From Buddleja alternifolia (lineage: Eukaryota > Streptophyta > Magnoliopsida > Lamiales > Scrophulariaceae), in the NCBI GenBank assembly GCA_019426215.1, contig CM033402.1, positions 24,463,102 through 24,527,101 of the forward strand: a stretch of 64,000 bases of DNA, in the 5' to 3' direction. This document shows, piece by piece, positions 47,600-59,999 of the stretch (position 1 is its first letter; the number at the start of each line of letters is the position of its first letter). The position numbers were made by a program, and so were the translations under genes. The notes under the pieces are model-generated. The model saw only the letters and a list, made by a program, of their open reading frames with translations. It ran no database searches and was not told the DNA's origin.

Positions 47600-48865
47600 A
47601 CCTAACCTAGTGTGCCAAGTTGATGTACTTATGGAATTATCTAATTTTTTTTGGTTACTTTGTTGAATTTGAGAGTAGGATAAATTGGGAAAATTGTATA
47701 AAGACCATCTTGCAATTTCAACTCTATAATTAAGATTAGATTCAAAAAACAAAAAATAACTTTTATTATGAATCTCAAAACGATATCCTTCTCCATCCAA
47801 AACCGGAATTGATATGATATTTCTTATTATCTCTGGTACAAAATATACGGAATTTAATATCAAAATCTTACTCCCTAAAGCTAAGTGGATGGTCCCTATT
47901 GCCTTGGCATCAACCATTGCTCCAGTTCCCATCCTTAGGGTCATCTCTCCTTTACTTAGCGCCTTGCTTCTTACCATCCCCTGCATATCATTGCCAAGAT
48001 GAATAGCACACCCAATGTCAAGTATCCAAGAAGCAGTGTTAACACTAATGTTAACTTTAACAAATAACATACCTTGAGCCTTTGGTGGCTCCTTGTAGTC
48101 CTTCTTCCAGTGCCCAGGCTTCCCACAGTTGAAGCAGTCATCCAACTTAGCTTTCTTACCTTTCTTTGTCTTCTTCACACCACCTGTTCCTTTAAGCCCT
48201 TTGGTCTTGTTCTTCTTCTTCTTTGCTTTCTCAGATTTTGATGAAGAACTCACAAGTAGCATAGGTTTTTCTTTCTTAATGGTGCTTTCAGCAGTTATCA
48301 ACTTGTTTAACTACTCATTGAGTGAGGCATTCAAGTTGTTCATGTTGAAATTGATGACAAATTGGTCATAGGACCTAGGAAGAGATTGTAGCACCAGATC
48401 GACACATAGGTCACCATCGAGTTCCACGTCCAAGTCTTTCAACTTATTGATTAAACGGATCATCTTAAGGACATGGTCCCTAACGGTTGACCCCTCGGTC
48501 ATCTTTGCCCCAAATAACTCTTTGGACACAGCATATCTCTCCTTCCTAGTCCTAGTTTCGTACAACTCTTCTAGGTGAGAAAAACTATGCTTTGCAAGTG
48601 TCATCTTTTCATGTTGCTTTTGTAATTCGTTAGATATTTAAGTCATAACGAGACATCGCACTTGGATATTGTCCTCAGACCACAGCTTAGCGTACTCCTT
48701 ATCTTCATCAATGCTCTTGGAAGTTATTCTCGGCTGTTTAGCCGCCAGGATGTACTCCCTCTTGTCTGATTGAAGGACAATTTTCAAATTTCTTAGCCAA
48801 TCGGCATAATTAGGCCTGGTTAACTTGTTGGTTTCAAGAATAGCATATAGTGGATTCTTAGCCAT
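47600..48865 (-). pseudogene. gag and protease of copia copy B
   Basis: Minus strand: MAKNPLYAILETNKLTRPNY starts gag. The frame is broken near 48630 and at 48301-48311, then continues with DHVLKMIRLINKLKDLDVEL, a Lys-rich stretch and the zinc knuckle CFNCGKPGHWKKDY (last Cys replaced by Tyr). The protease site region ASWILDIGCAIHL follows, with the expected D-S/T-G changed to D-I-G. The pre-integrase start is STSTWHTRLGHISEM. It is the better preserved partner of copy A and retains the knuckle that A has lost. Confidence 0.83.
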
Positions 48866-50470
48866 TTTTACTTAGTGATCTACAAAGGTTTCGAGGCAAA
48901 TATATTAGCATGCATTCTAAAATAAAGTTTTTATACAATTTGGTCTTTAATTGTACAAGTCTCCCACTATTTTTCTAAAATCCACCACCCTTTGGATAGA
49001 TTTTAGAGGAAAAATTAATTTTTCTTAGTGGGCTTCAGATCTATTTAAATTAATCAAGTCACTCCAATTATATGAGCGTGATTGATCCACTTAAATAGTA
49101 GCCTCCCCTGGCCTTCCACCTCGTTGGATGGTTCTCAAGATAGATTTACCTCGTCTTTCACATATGGCCCAATTATATGGGTGTCCAATATGCTACCTCA
49201 ACTTTAGGCCAAACCCATCAAATATTCCATGGTCAGTCTTCTCAGTTCATTGCCCCAATTATAGGAGTGTACAATGAGTGATTAGTTCCCACAAAGCATC
49301 GCTATGCTTAGTGACAATCACAACCTATCTTAACTAAGTTAATCCCCAATTATATGAGTGATTCATCTAGCCTCAACGGCGTTTCACATGTTACCACTTA
49401 TGATGGAAGGCATGGAAAAAATCTAATTTCAATTCCATATAGGCTTAATATTTCTTAGGAGGGAATTGCATAAAATATTGGTCTCACCAGATTACATTTA
49501 TCTTGTTTAGTTTTCTAGCCTATGCATGCATTCCAAACACATCACATATATATAGACAGAAAAATAAACCATCCACAAAGCAATGAATTAGGATGAACCA
49601 CCTCGAGCCCTATCCTAATCAACCCACTGAGCCAAAGTGGGCTGGACTTTTAGGAAATAAAAATAACCTAACTATTACAATGGATCGCCACTGCATACAT
49701 AGTCTTTGATTGGCCTCCGTCTTCTCTCTTTGTCTTCAATTACATAGACTATAATCTAATTACATTCTACTAATTTAATGACAGAAAAATAAAAGCCAAA
49801 CTGGCTATTTTACAACCCATCGAAATTACATACAAAGAAAACCAAACTAGACTAGGCTCGTGTTCATCCTATCACATAAAATCATGCCAAGCCATATAAT
49901 ATGCGATATCCAAAATTTACCTACCTCTTGTTCAAAATAAATTGCAATTTATTTGGGATAATTTGGATTTTTCACAAAAATTATTTTCCAAGGCAAAATA
50001 ATAATTTCCAAAATTATAAAATTCCAAAAATAATTTTATTTCTAGAAATATTAAATTTTAATTATGCCAAAAAATGGGTCGGGATTGGGCGGCTCGACCC
50101 GCAACAGCGCGTGCTGGACACGGCAGGCCAATTTAGGCTGGACACTAATTTTTCGGATCCCAAAAACCCACCTCGGGCCGGGTTGTTACTCCACTTTCAA
50201 ATTTTTCGATTCGTCCATTTCGTTACTTCCCACCACCACTGGTTTTTCAAATCCAAAAATTTACTACCAACCTAAATCACCCAATTATATAGTTTTTCGC
50301 GAAACCAAATTTGTCATAAAAATTCTAATTTTTTTATACAATTAAATCTCAAACTAAATTCAATTTATAATAACTCAAGGCATCTTGATTTGAACATGCT
50401 TCCAATTTATTCAAACAAAAATAAATGAAGCATAATAAATCACACAGATTAGTTCGATTAAACTAACCAG
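48866..50470 (-). other. Leader region of copia copy B
   Basis: Untranslated leader between PBS and gag. It carries four copies of the CACTCATATAATTGGGG-type motif (complement visible near 49061, 49166, 49252 and 49344), as in copy A. It lacks the 391-bp MITE found in A. The open frame at 49901-50275 is a shadow. Confidence 0.65.
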
Positions 50471-50482
50471 GCTCTGATACCA
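50471..50482 (-). other. Primer binding site, copia copy B
   Basis: TGGTATCAGAGC on the minus strand, complementary to initiator tRNA-Met, one base after the LTR end CCAACA. Confidence 0.88.
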
Positions 50483-50483
50483 C

Positions 50484-52724
50484 TGTTGGATTGGGTAATC
50501 CCCACGGTAGGTTAGCACAGTGGAATTTAAAAAAAATTATAGAACTACCCCAAAACAGAATTACGTCCGGTTTAATCGAACTAATAAAATGAAAAAAACT
50601 AACTACGAAATACCTTTCGCACTTTTTCCTCGTACAAGTTTCTGATCTTTTCAACCCGAACAAATATTCCCTTGAAGGAATCTACAAGAAGCCGTCGGCC
50701 TCCTCCAAATCCGAAGCTTTGATTTGTTCCTTGTATCTTCAAGCGATCCAATTGTCTCGTCTCTAAGATGTATCCACACCTCCGTATAGTTCCCAACAAT
50801 TATATATATGGTGCTAGCCTATATAATTATTTAGACTTAATCTAAGATTCTGTATATGAAGGTAGGAATATATGCGAAAGGTTAATCTAAACACATGAGC
50901 AAAACCTTGTCTTGAAATAATATGGGTGAGGGACGAATTTTCTTGCTTGAAAATAAGAAGCCAAAATTTCTCTATTTTTCTTCTAAGGGTGGACGAAATT
51001 TTTCTAGAAAAAAAGTGTGTGTGTGTGTGTGTTTTTCTTAACACACATATTTATAGAGATACTCCTAGGTTTAATTTGATTAGAAGTCAAGATGAGATAA
51101 AATCTCCAAAATTTGTCTTTCATCTTTTCCTAATCAAATTCAATTAAGGAGTTCCCTAAAAACAAGGAACTTAGCTTGCAAGCTAACTTGTTCCTATTTT
51201 ATCTCCTAAAATATCTCTTTGATTCCAACTTGATCAAGACTTGGAGAGGAATTAAATCCTCCCCATATTTCGTCCGTTTACATGCCCCCTTAATGCCTTG
51301 GAATACAAAATTTTTATCCAACTTAATTTGATTTTTGACTCTTTATTTAATTAAGTAGTCCAACCATTTAATTAAATATTTAACTATTAAATTTCAACCT
51401 TAATTATTATTTCCCAATTATTTCTTTAATTTTTTTTGGTTTTCGACTTCCTCTGCTAATTAAATAAAATCCTTGGACTCTACTTAGTCCATTAATTAAT
51501 TAATCCCACCTGATTAATTAAATAGTATAATTAATTGATCTCCAATCAATTAATTAATATTTCTAATTAGGTAAGTACTAGACTTTCCTAATTTCACCTC
51601 AACTTCCAAAGTTGATTGATCATATCTTTTAAGCAGGAACATCAAGAGTAAGTGTGTGGCCCCTTAGGCTCGTTCATGTTCCAGTAGTAAGTACTCTTTC
51701 TGAAAGGGCCACTATACCTTTCTATATTTAGAAAGTACTAGATTAAATCTTCCATGATTTAATCCGACCATGTATCATTTACCATAATATCATGATACTT
51801 ACAAATCGAGGTTACTATCTAGCAACGAGCCCCGAAGACCTAGACGCAAACGATGAAAAGAAACTTAACTTATCATAGCCACGATCTTCACATAAGTAAG
51901 ATCCCTCCATCAAATTTCCAGGATTGGTATCTCGAGTAATGGCTTAGTCGAAACTCTTACGACCCAATCACTATGTCTCCTTATTGCATGATATCGATCC
52001 ATGTAATCCAAATGAGGAAACACTCCGCCTCTTTGGATTGCCATATTTGGCAAAAGATTCCTTGAATCGATTTGTTAAGCAATACATAGGAAATGTCTAA
52101 TTTGTTATATCAGTGATGGATCCCATCTTGGTCTCTCATGTACCTCGACACATAATTATACTATACCCAAGATATCCCATATGACGACTCGCGATGGAAT
52201 CATGAGATAAGTCTAAGTATAGTCTACTATGCTCAAAGTTGCAATGGAACCTCAGGTCCAAAAGGATTACTCTTATGCCTACGTGATTATAGGAAATTTC
52301 ATATTCGATAACCATTTTATGAATTTCCTAGCGGGGTGTTCAGTTCACTCATTATCTAAATGAGAACCCTCATGTAACATCTATGCCTATGGAACGAGGG
52401 ATGTTCTCTAAGAACTATGTACACAAGCAAGTCTTTTGAGTCTTTGTCAGTATCCTTTATCTTGACATACCCATCTCGGACTTGGAACCTTTTAAGAATC
52501 ACGACCTTGGAGACATATTCCATCATCGTCATTCCCGATGTCCGATGATGTCCCATAGTCATGTGTGATTCAAGAGATTTTGTTCTAAGCATATAATAAC
52601 ATTTTAAGAACAAAGAATGCCTATAATAAAATTGACTTTATTTATAAAGAAAATATTGTCTCATAGAGTTTATTACACAAAATATGGCGGGCCAAAATTA
52701 GCGCGCAAGGCATCTACTCTATCA
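50484..52724 (-). repeat. LTR of copia copy B
   Basis: About 2.24 kb, ending CCAATCCAACA at 50484 and homologous to the LTR of copy A. Its first ~60 bases (the TGTTGGAATTG start) appear missing: the sequence passes from GGGCAAGTGGGATATTGA straight into TAGAGTAGATGCC. A (GT)n microsatellite of about ten units lies near 51013-51032. Confidence 0.75.
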
Positions 52725-52749
52725 ATATCCCACTTGCCCTAGAGCCAAT

Positions 52750-54520
52750 TGTATTAGGTTTTGCATAAAAACACATAAAAGCAGCGGAAGGATTTCAAAA
52801 ATTTAATTTAACACGCAAAAGTACACTCTAATTCGCATAATTGAATCTCAAACATGCATTAACGAGTAAATCTGACTTACCCGTTGAAGCGAGGTGGTAG
52901 GAGAATCCAATTCTTCTTTTAAGCTTTAGATTGATGAACTTCTTGAATTCTTCAACCCACGTGTTTTTCAATTCTTGAAGTTGTAGATGAATCCTACAAC
53001 GAATCACGTTGCCTCTAAATTATCACGCGCGAATTGATGACGAAAAATCCCCTTCTTGTTCTCTATAGGGGCGATGGCTTTTGTGTATAGAGAGGGAGGA
53101 TATTTTTCTTCTTCTATTTTTTTGGAGAGTTACAATACATGTAATGTATTCTCTTCTTTTAGGTTAAAGTCAAAAGAGATCTTTTATTACTCAATGACTT
53201 GTTGACCAAGACAAAATAAAAGAGACCAATTTGATCATCCAACCTAACCTAATGGGCATCCTCATGGACGCCCCATGTAGGGCCCGAAATTCTTTTGTTT
53301 TGTTAATTTCTTTATTCAATTAATTATTTATTTTATCCAATAAATAAATATATTAATTAAATAATAAAATTAATTAGATAAATTAATTCATTGATATATT
53401 TCTCTAAAAAATTAATTAATAATTAATCCTGTCCAATAATTAATTATCTTATCCAATAAGCAATTAATTATTTAACTTATCCAATAAATTAAATCTCTCC
53501 AAAATAAAATAGAAAATCCCTTTTTCAATTTTCTTCATCAATTCTTTAGCGTGGCTCTTTAGGTTAATTTCATTTGGCTATGAGAGGAAACCAAAAGAAG
53601 TGGGTAACACTTAGCCAGTCATGTGGCCCACTTCATAGCCCAAATGAAATACGAATGAATGGATCATTCCACAACCTTTCAATCGTAAATACCGTGCCTT
53701 CATTTACGTTCCCCGGTCAAGTGAGAGTCATGGTTATGTCAAACTCACTGGACTTGACCATATGTATAAATTATAATAATACAAGATCATTGAGATCGAT
53801 TTGGTGCCTAGCACAATCGTCTCGTTTGCTTTGGCTAAAGACTTTGATCTCTATTTATCTATAATTACATAGGGTACATTCTCATTCACTTATGAGAGAA
53901 CAAATCCCTCTTAGATATCTGCTAAGACTACCACTTGCCCATCAAATCTACATTTCGAGGTTGACCCAACCAACGGGTGAATTGGGTCTAACTACTCTAG
54001 TGAAAGACTTGACGTCACAAGTGCATCTTCAGCCTGATACTTCAGGTCAAAGGTTCACATATATCTATTATGCATAATCAGTTCTGTCATTGACAGTCAC
54101 AGAGTGAAAACCCATGTGACAGAACTGATGCGAGTTGTGTTCGAGCATATCAGTTCCACTGATGTGCCTACAATCTTAATCTCCTATCATCCCATGATAC
54201 TAAACATGCACTCCCATGTCGGAGTTAAGATTTGTCAAGTATTCGAAGTCTTTATTTGTCCATTAAAAACTTCATATTACTTGTGAACTTGTTTTAGTAA
54301 TCAACATCGATCTCTCTAGTGCCACTCTTTCTATCCCATAGGAAATAGAGGGATCACACTGAAAACATGGACAAAATGTTTTACACAACTTATAGATGCA
54401 GATAAGAATTATGTGAAAACTTAAATGATGCCTTTTATTATAAATAATATTTAAGTTCAATACAAGATAGATACCCTATTCATACTATCCTCTATGGTAT
54501 CTGAGGGCATAATCCTAACA
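52750..54520 (-). repeat. Copia 3' LTR (minus strand)
   Basis: Starts TGTTAGGATTATGCCCTCAG at 54520 and ends CCTAATACA at 52750, 1771 bp. It follows the RNase H end and a short purine stretch (ACGTGGGCAATT). It is the same family as the inserted LTR at 45.0-46.7 kb, so these two can be compared for age. Confidence 0.82.
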
Positions 54521-55907
54521 AATTGCCCACGTATTTGAGGCACATCTTCCCTAGATGTCCATCAAACACCTTTTGACTAAGGGGTTTAATGAGTGGATCT
54601 GCTACATTATCTGCCGAGTCTACACGCTCCACTCGAACGTCACCTCTCCCAATGATCTCCCTGATCAAATGGTATGGTCTTTGTATGTACTTGGATTTCT
54701 GATGAGACCTTGGCTCCTTTGCTTGCTCAATAGCCCCATTGTTATCACAGTACACTGGGACCGAGTTAACAATAGATGGAGCGATACCCAATTCTTAGAT
54801 GAAGTTCCTCATCCAAACAACTTCCTTTGCCGCCTCTGAGGCAACAATGTATTATGCTTCTGTGGTTGCATGAGCAGTAGTTGGTTGCTTGGAACTCTTC
54901 CAACTCACTGCTCCACCATTAAGCTGAAAAATGAAACCAGAAACCGATTTTGAGTCGTCAATATCAGTTTGGAAACTAGAGTCTGTGTAGCACTCTAATT
55001 CCATTTCTCCTCTACCGTATACTAAAAACAACTCCTTAGTTCTCTTAAGATACTTGAGGATTGCTTTAACGACTTTCCAGTGTTCTTCACCGGGATTTGC
55101 CTGATAGTGGCTGCAAAAACTATGTGCATAAGCTACATCAGGCCTTATACATATCATCGCATACATAATGCTTCCAATGGCGGATGCATAAGGTATGTGA
55201 GACATCCTCTCTTTCCATCTCAGTCTTAGGGAACATAGACTTGGAAAGAGTGATTCCATGTCTCATAGGCAAGAATCCCCTCTTGGATTCTTCCATGCTA
55301 AATCTCCTTAGCACTCAATCTATGTACAAGGATTGGGAGAGTCCCAGCATCCTACTTGTTCTTTCTCGATATATCTTCATACCGAGTACGTAGGAAGCTT
55401 CACCCATATCCTTCATGGAGAATTGATTTCACACCCATACTTTTGTTGACTGCATCGTCCCTATATCATTTCCGATTAATAGGATATCATCAACGTAAAG
55501 TACTAGAAAAGTAACACCCCCCCCCCACTAGCTTTCTTGTACACACATGGCTCATCAACATTTTGAATATATCCATACTCTCTTATGACATTATCAAAAC
55601 CTTTATTCCAGCTTCGAGAAGCTTGTTTCAGTTCATATATGGACCTGTGGAGTCTACACACTTTGTGTTCACTCTCCTTGGATGTAAAACCGTCTGGCTG
55701 CTGCATATATATTTTCTCCTCAATTTCTCCACTGAGGAATGCAGTTTTAACATCCATCTGCCAAATGTCGTAGTCCAAATGTACAGATATGACTAGAAGT
55801 ATCTTTATGGATTTCAACATTGCCACTAGTGAGAAGGTTTCCTCGTAACCAATGCCTTGTCTTTGAGTAAACCCTTTCGCCAGTAGGCGTGCCTTATAGG
55901 TCGCCAC
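54521..55907 (-). pseudogene. Copia reverse transcriptase and RNase H fragment (5'-truncated)
   Basis: Minus strand from 55907: ARLLAKGFTQRQGIGYEETF, IWQMDVKTAFLSGEIEEKIY, then in another frame the YVDD polymerase region (near 55490). Next come the connection (SHIPYASAIGSIMYAMICIR, YLKRTKELFLVYGRGEMELE) and RNase H (CYTDSSFQTDIDDSKSVSGF, then CDNNGAIEQAKEPRSHQKS and VDSADNVADPLIKPLSQKV). The fragment is cut at about 55908 by the LTR that starts at 55921, so gag and integrase are missing. A run of C (about 55517-55526) marks one frameshift. Confidence 0.85.
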
Positions 55908-55920
55908 CTCTATTAGATAT

Positions 55921-57555
55921 ATGCCCTAGATTCCAATAAGAATAAATAGATTATATAGAGTATTTAATTATGTTGTACAAACTGATAATTAATAAAGGCA
56001 ATAATTATTCTGTTCATGTAAAACTTTATGGCATCAATAAGTATTGAACAAACAGTCCTTGTGTATTGAGGTTGACTCTTCGCCTTTTATGGAATAAAAA
56101 AGTGGCACGGGGAGAGTCTTATTCCTGATCACTTAAAAGGGAGTTCGTAAGTCAAGTAATCTTAATTTGGCATTAAGATTCGACTTGTATGACACATGCT
56201 CTAACAAGGAGTGTCAGTCCAACACTATAAGATAGTGAGAGCACGTGTCATAGATATATCAATGGAATTGATATATTTGAACATGACTCGCAGTAATCCG
56301 ATCACATATTTACTCGGTGACTGTCAATGATTGGATTACTGACTATAATAGTATGTGTGAGCCTTAGACCTGAGGGTTCATGATCAATGTACTTGTACTA
56401 TTGAGTCTGTTACTAGAGTAGTTAGGCCTAATTCACCCTTTGGTGGGACCGACTTCGAAGTGCGATCTCAATGAGTCAAGTAGCAGTTGTTCAGTGATCG
56501 CTAAGATGGATTCACAGTCTCGATAGTAAACTAGAAAGTATCCTGTGCAATCATAGGCATATGAGATTATAAGTCTTTGGCCAAAGCAATGGAACTAACT
56601 CATGTGGGACATGGAGGGTAGTTTGGTAATTTCATCATGATATGATTACATGCACAATATCAAGTTTAGTGAGTTTGACATAAACCATGACTCTCATTTG
56701 ATTGGGATATATCAGTGAATGACTTATACTCATATGGTAATTATGGTCCAAAGGTTCATAAATAATTCGTTCATTTTGTACTCAATTGGGTTACGATGTG
56801 AGTCCACAGAACTGGCTAGGTGACACTCACATACTTTGGTAATTCCTCCCTTGCCAATTGAGACGAACCTAAAGAGTCGCGCTATAAGAAATGAACAGGA
56901 TGTCCTTTTGTGTTAATCTTTTAGAAAGATATAATTAATTGGACGCATTGATTTATTGGTTAAATCAATGAATTAAATATTTAATTTAATTAGATTAAAT
57001 TAAGTTATTTAATTAGATAATTAATTAAATAGAATTAATTAACTAATTAATGTGTATTGGATTTAAATAAGATTTAAATTAAATACATATTAAAAGGTGG
57101 GCTAAGTTAAATGGGCCAACTCAAAGCCCACCCACGTCCATTGGAGCCCTAGAGGGGCGACCACATTGAGAATCCTAGGAGACTCTGACTTGTTTGTTAA
57201 GTCATTAGAGTTATAAGGTAACTCTAACACTAACAAGTCATTGTAACCCTAATTGCATAACACACAAAAAGAAGAAGGAATCCTATCCCCAAAAACTCAC
57301 CGTAGCCTTTCACCACCATTCGAAGAGGGAATTTTTGGAGATCTTTTGGAAGGCTCATTTCGCGTGGATCTTTAGAGACAGGATCTCAAGGAGTTGCTGT
57401 TACGTGAAGATTAATTACGAAATTGATAAGATAAATCAATTTCGTTTGGGTTTTGGAAAACTATTAAAATCATTGAATCCTGTTAGAGTGATCCACCTTT
57501 AGGAATCCAAAATTTTTTATTCTGCCGCTCTTGTCACTCCTATGGATTCCAAACA
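55921..57555 (+). repeat. Copia 5' LTR (plus strand)
   Basis: Starts TATTAGATATATGCCCTAG (original TG likely mutated to TA) and ends ATTCCAAACA at 57555, 1635 bp, one base before a PBS. It shares blocks with the other LTRs here, for example CTTTGGCCAAAGCAATGG and the GTCACTCGATC-type region. It inserted into the RT fragment on its left. Confidence 0.78.
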
Positions 57556-57556
57556 G

Positions 57557-58293
57557 TGGTATCAGAGACGACTTTAACGCGATTGATGATTTTTTGCGTT
57601 TGAGATTATGTTGGCTAAATTGAATTTTAAAAATTAGTTTTTATGGGTTTAATATTGGATATTGAAACTGAAATTTTGAAAAATCTATCGCCCCGGATTC
57701 GTCACCCCGATTACGCTATTGCGATGCCGTCCCCGAAGCAGAACAGTGGCGGTGCCACTGCTGCGCAAATGAAAAACTAAAAAAAAACAAAAAAAAATGG
57801 AAAAGGGGGTGGCGGCGCCGGAAATGGGAATCGGGGAGCACGTCGGGTGCTGGGCTCGGCCCAGCGATTAATATATATATATATATATATATTTTATATA
57901 TATTTATTAATAATTATTGGGTTTGACCCAATAGACAAATTTAACCCGAGATTTGTCAATTCTCTTTTTCCTAATAAAATGACTTTGTTTTTCTAAAATT
58001 AAATTGGATTTAATTAAGTTAAATTAGATTTGAATTTTATAATTAAATTGGATTTAATTATGTCATAAATTAAAATTGGGAATTTTATTTATGATTAATG
58101 ACGATTAAATAAATAGGATTTATTTTAGGGTTAGATTTATTTTTTCAGAATAATTATGAATAATTTAGAATTATTTCTTAAATAATAAAGTGGATTTATT
58201 CTTTTAAATTGAAATTAAATTCACCTTTTTATAATTAAATTAGATTTAATTAAATATGAATTTCTTTTCGATTTTAAAAGTAAAAGCCAACAT
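57557..58293 (+). other. PBS and leader of the copia element starting at 55921
   Basis: TGGTATCAGAGA at 57557 is an initiator-Met-type PBS with a final mismatch. The leader that follows is AT-rich, with an (AT)n run near 57868-57890 and several copies of AAATTGGATTTAAT (57990-58260). It is interrupted at 58294 by the next LTR, so this element has only its first 2.4 kb here. Confidence 0.65.
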
Positions 58294-59986
58294 TGTATGG
58301 TGTATGCCCTCAATGCCTATGAGGAATTAGACTGAGTAGGGCTTAGATAAGTTATTTGTGCATAACGTTTGATGTTTCTATTTATAGAATAAAAGGTTTT
58401 GATTTTGTTCATATAAATCTAACGAAATTTAACTGTATTGAACAAATTAGTCCAAGAGATTTCAAGATAGACTTTGCACCTCTTATGAACAAGAGGAGGC
58501 ACTGGAACAGTCCAGTATTTAATCTCTGAAACTGGGAGTTCATGAGTTAACGAATATTAATTGGGCATTAATATTCAACTAATATGACACCTTCTTTGAC
58601 AAGAAAGTGTCAATCGTACACTGATTAGATAGTAGGAGTTGGTGTCATGAATATGATTAATGGAATTAACATATTTGAACTCAACTTGTATTAATCCAAT
58701 CACATGGGTATTTACTGTTTGACAGTCAATGATCAGGATTAAGATTGCGATAGTATTTGTGAACTTTAGACCTGAGGAGTCATTTATAACATGCTTGTAG
58801 TATTGGATATGTTATTAGAGTAGTTAGACCCGTATCACCTGATAAGTGGGGTCGACCTCAAAGTACGATCCAATAGTGCATTCGATGTTAGAAGATAACT
58901 TGCCAAAATGGGATTCACCGTCTCGACAGTAAACGAGTATCTGACTTGTACGATCGTAAGTAATTGGAATTATAAGTCTTTGGCCAAATAATATAAACTA
59001 TCTCGTGATTGTCACTGAGGGTAGTTTGGTAATTTCACATTATTATGATTCTAAGTACAACATCAAGTTCTATGAGTTTGACTAAACCATGGGTCTTACT
59101 TGATCGGGTCATGTCGGTGAAGATTTTATACACATATGGTATTCGTAGTCAGGGTTCCTGATGATATGATCATCTCGTTTTCAATTGGTTAACGATTTCA
59201 TTCGACGGTGTTGGCTAGGTGACAACCTTATCCTTTGAAATCCTCCCATTGCCAATTGAATCGAGCCTAGAGAATCGCACAATGTGAAGAACATGAACAT
59301 TTCTTTAAGCTAAGGATATTTTGGTAAAATCACATTTGATGTAAATTGACTGACAAAATAGATGGCATGATTTAATTAAAGATATTTAATTGGATTAAAT
59401 AAATTAATTAAATCATATTAATTCATAAGTTCAATTAATTGGAAACTAATTTATAAGTTGAATTATATTAATTGGATTAATGTAATTAATTAATTACCAA
59501 TTGGATTGGACTTGGATTTAATTAATTACACATGGGCTAAGTCAAAACAAAGCGTGAAGCCTATCTACTAAGGCACATTCGGTTGCCCGTCTTAGTGATA
59601 ACCTAGGGGAGTCTTTTACTTGGTATAAGTAATCAGTCAATGTCAGAACTTGATACACATAAGTCATTATTTTAGAATCTGACACTGAGTTAAAATAAAC
59701 CTAGAGTATTAGGAAAGAAAAATCCCTTCCTCTCCATCCAACTAGCCGCCTGCAATTGTTGTTGAGGAGGAGATCGAGCTTTTCTCAGAGAATTTTTTAT
59801 TATCTAGAGGCAGGAGTCCGGGGTTGATGCTGGTAATTCGAGATTCAATAGACGAAAAAGGTAACTCGATTACTCTTGTCAATTCTCGTCAATATATCTA
59901 TATGCTTAATATCATGAATATCCCCAGATTGGATTCTCAGGTGTGATTCAGATTAAAAATATTATCCGCTAGACCGAATCACAACA
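58294..59986 (+). repeat. Copia 5' LTR of the rightmost element
   Basis: Starts TGTATGGTGTATGCCCTC and ends CCGAATCACAACA at 59986, about 1.69 kb, followed after one base by the PBS. Its 3' partner lies beyond the window. Confidence 0.78.
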
Positions 59987-59987
59987 G

Positions 59988-59999
59988 TGGTATCAGAGC
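59988..59999 (+). other. Primer binding site of the rightmost copia element
   Basis: TGGTATCAGAGC, complementary to the 3' end of initiator tRNA-Met. Confidence 0.88.

Larger units (their letters stand above)
47590..52724 (-). mobile_element. Ty1/copia copy B (minus strand; LTR, leader, gag, protease)
   Basis: Inverted relative of copy A: LTR about 52724-50484, PBS 50482-50471, leader to 48866, gag from 48865, protease and pre-integrase to about 47590. There it switches to another family. A GGGCAAGTGGGA polypurine-like sequence (about 52742-52731) lies just outside its LTR, so this LTR may be shared with, or derived from, the 3' end of a neighbouring element. Confidence 0.8.
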
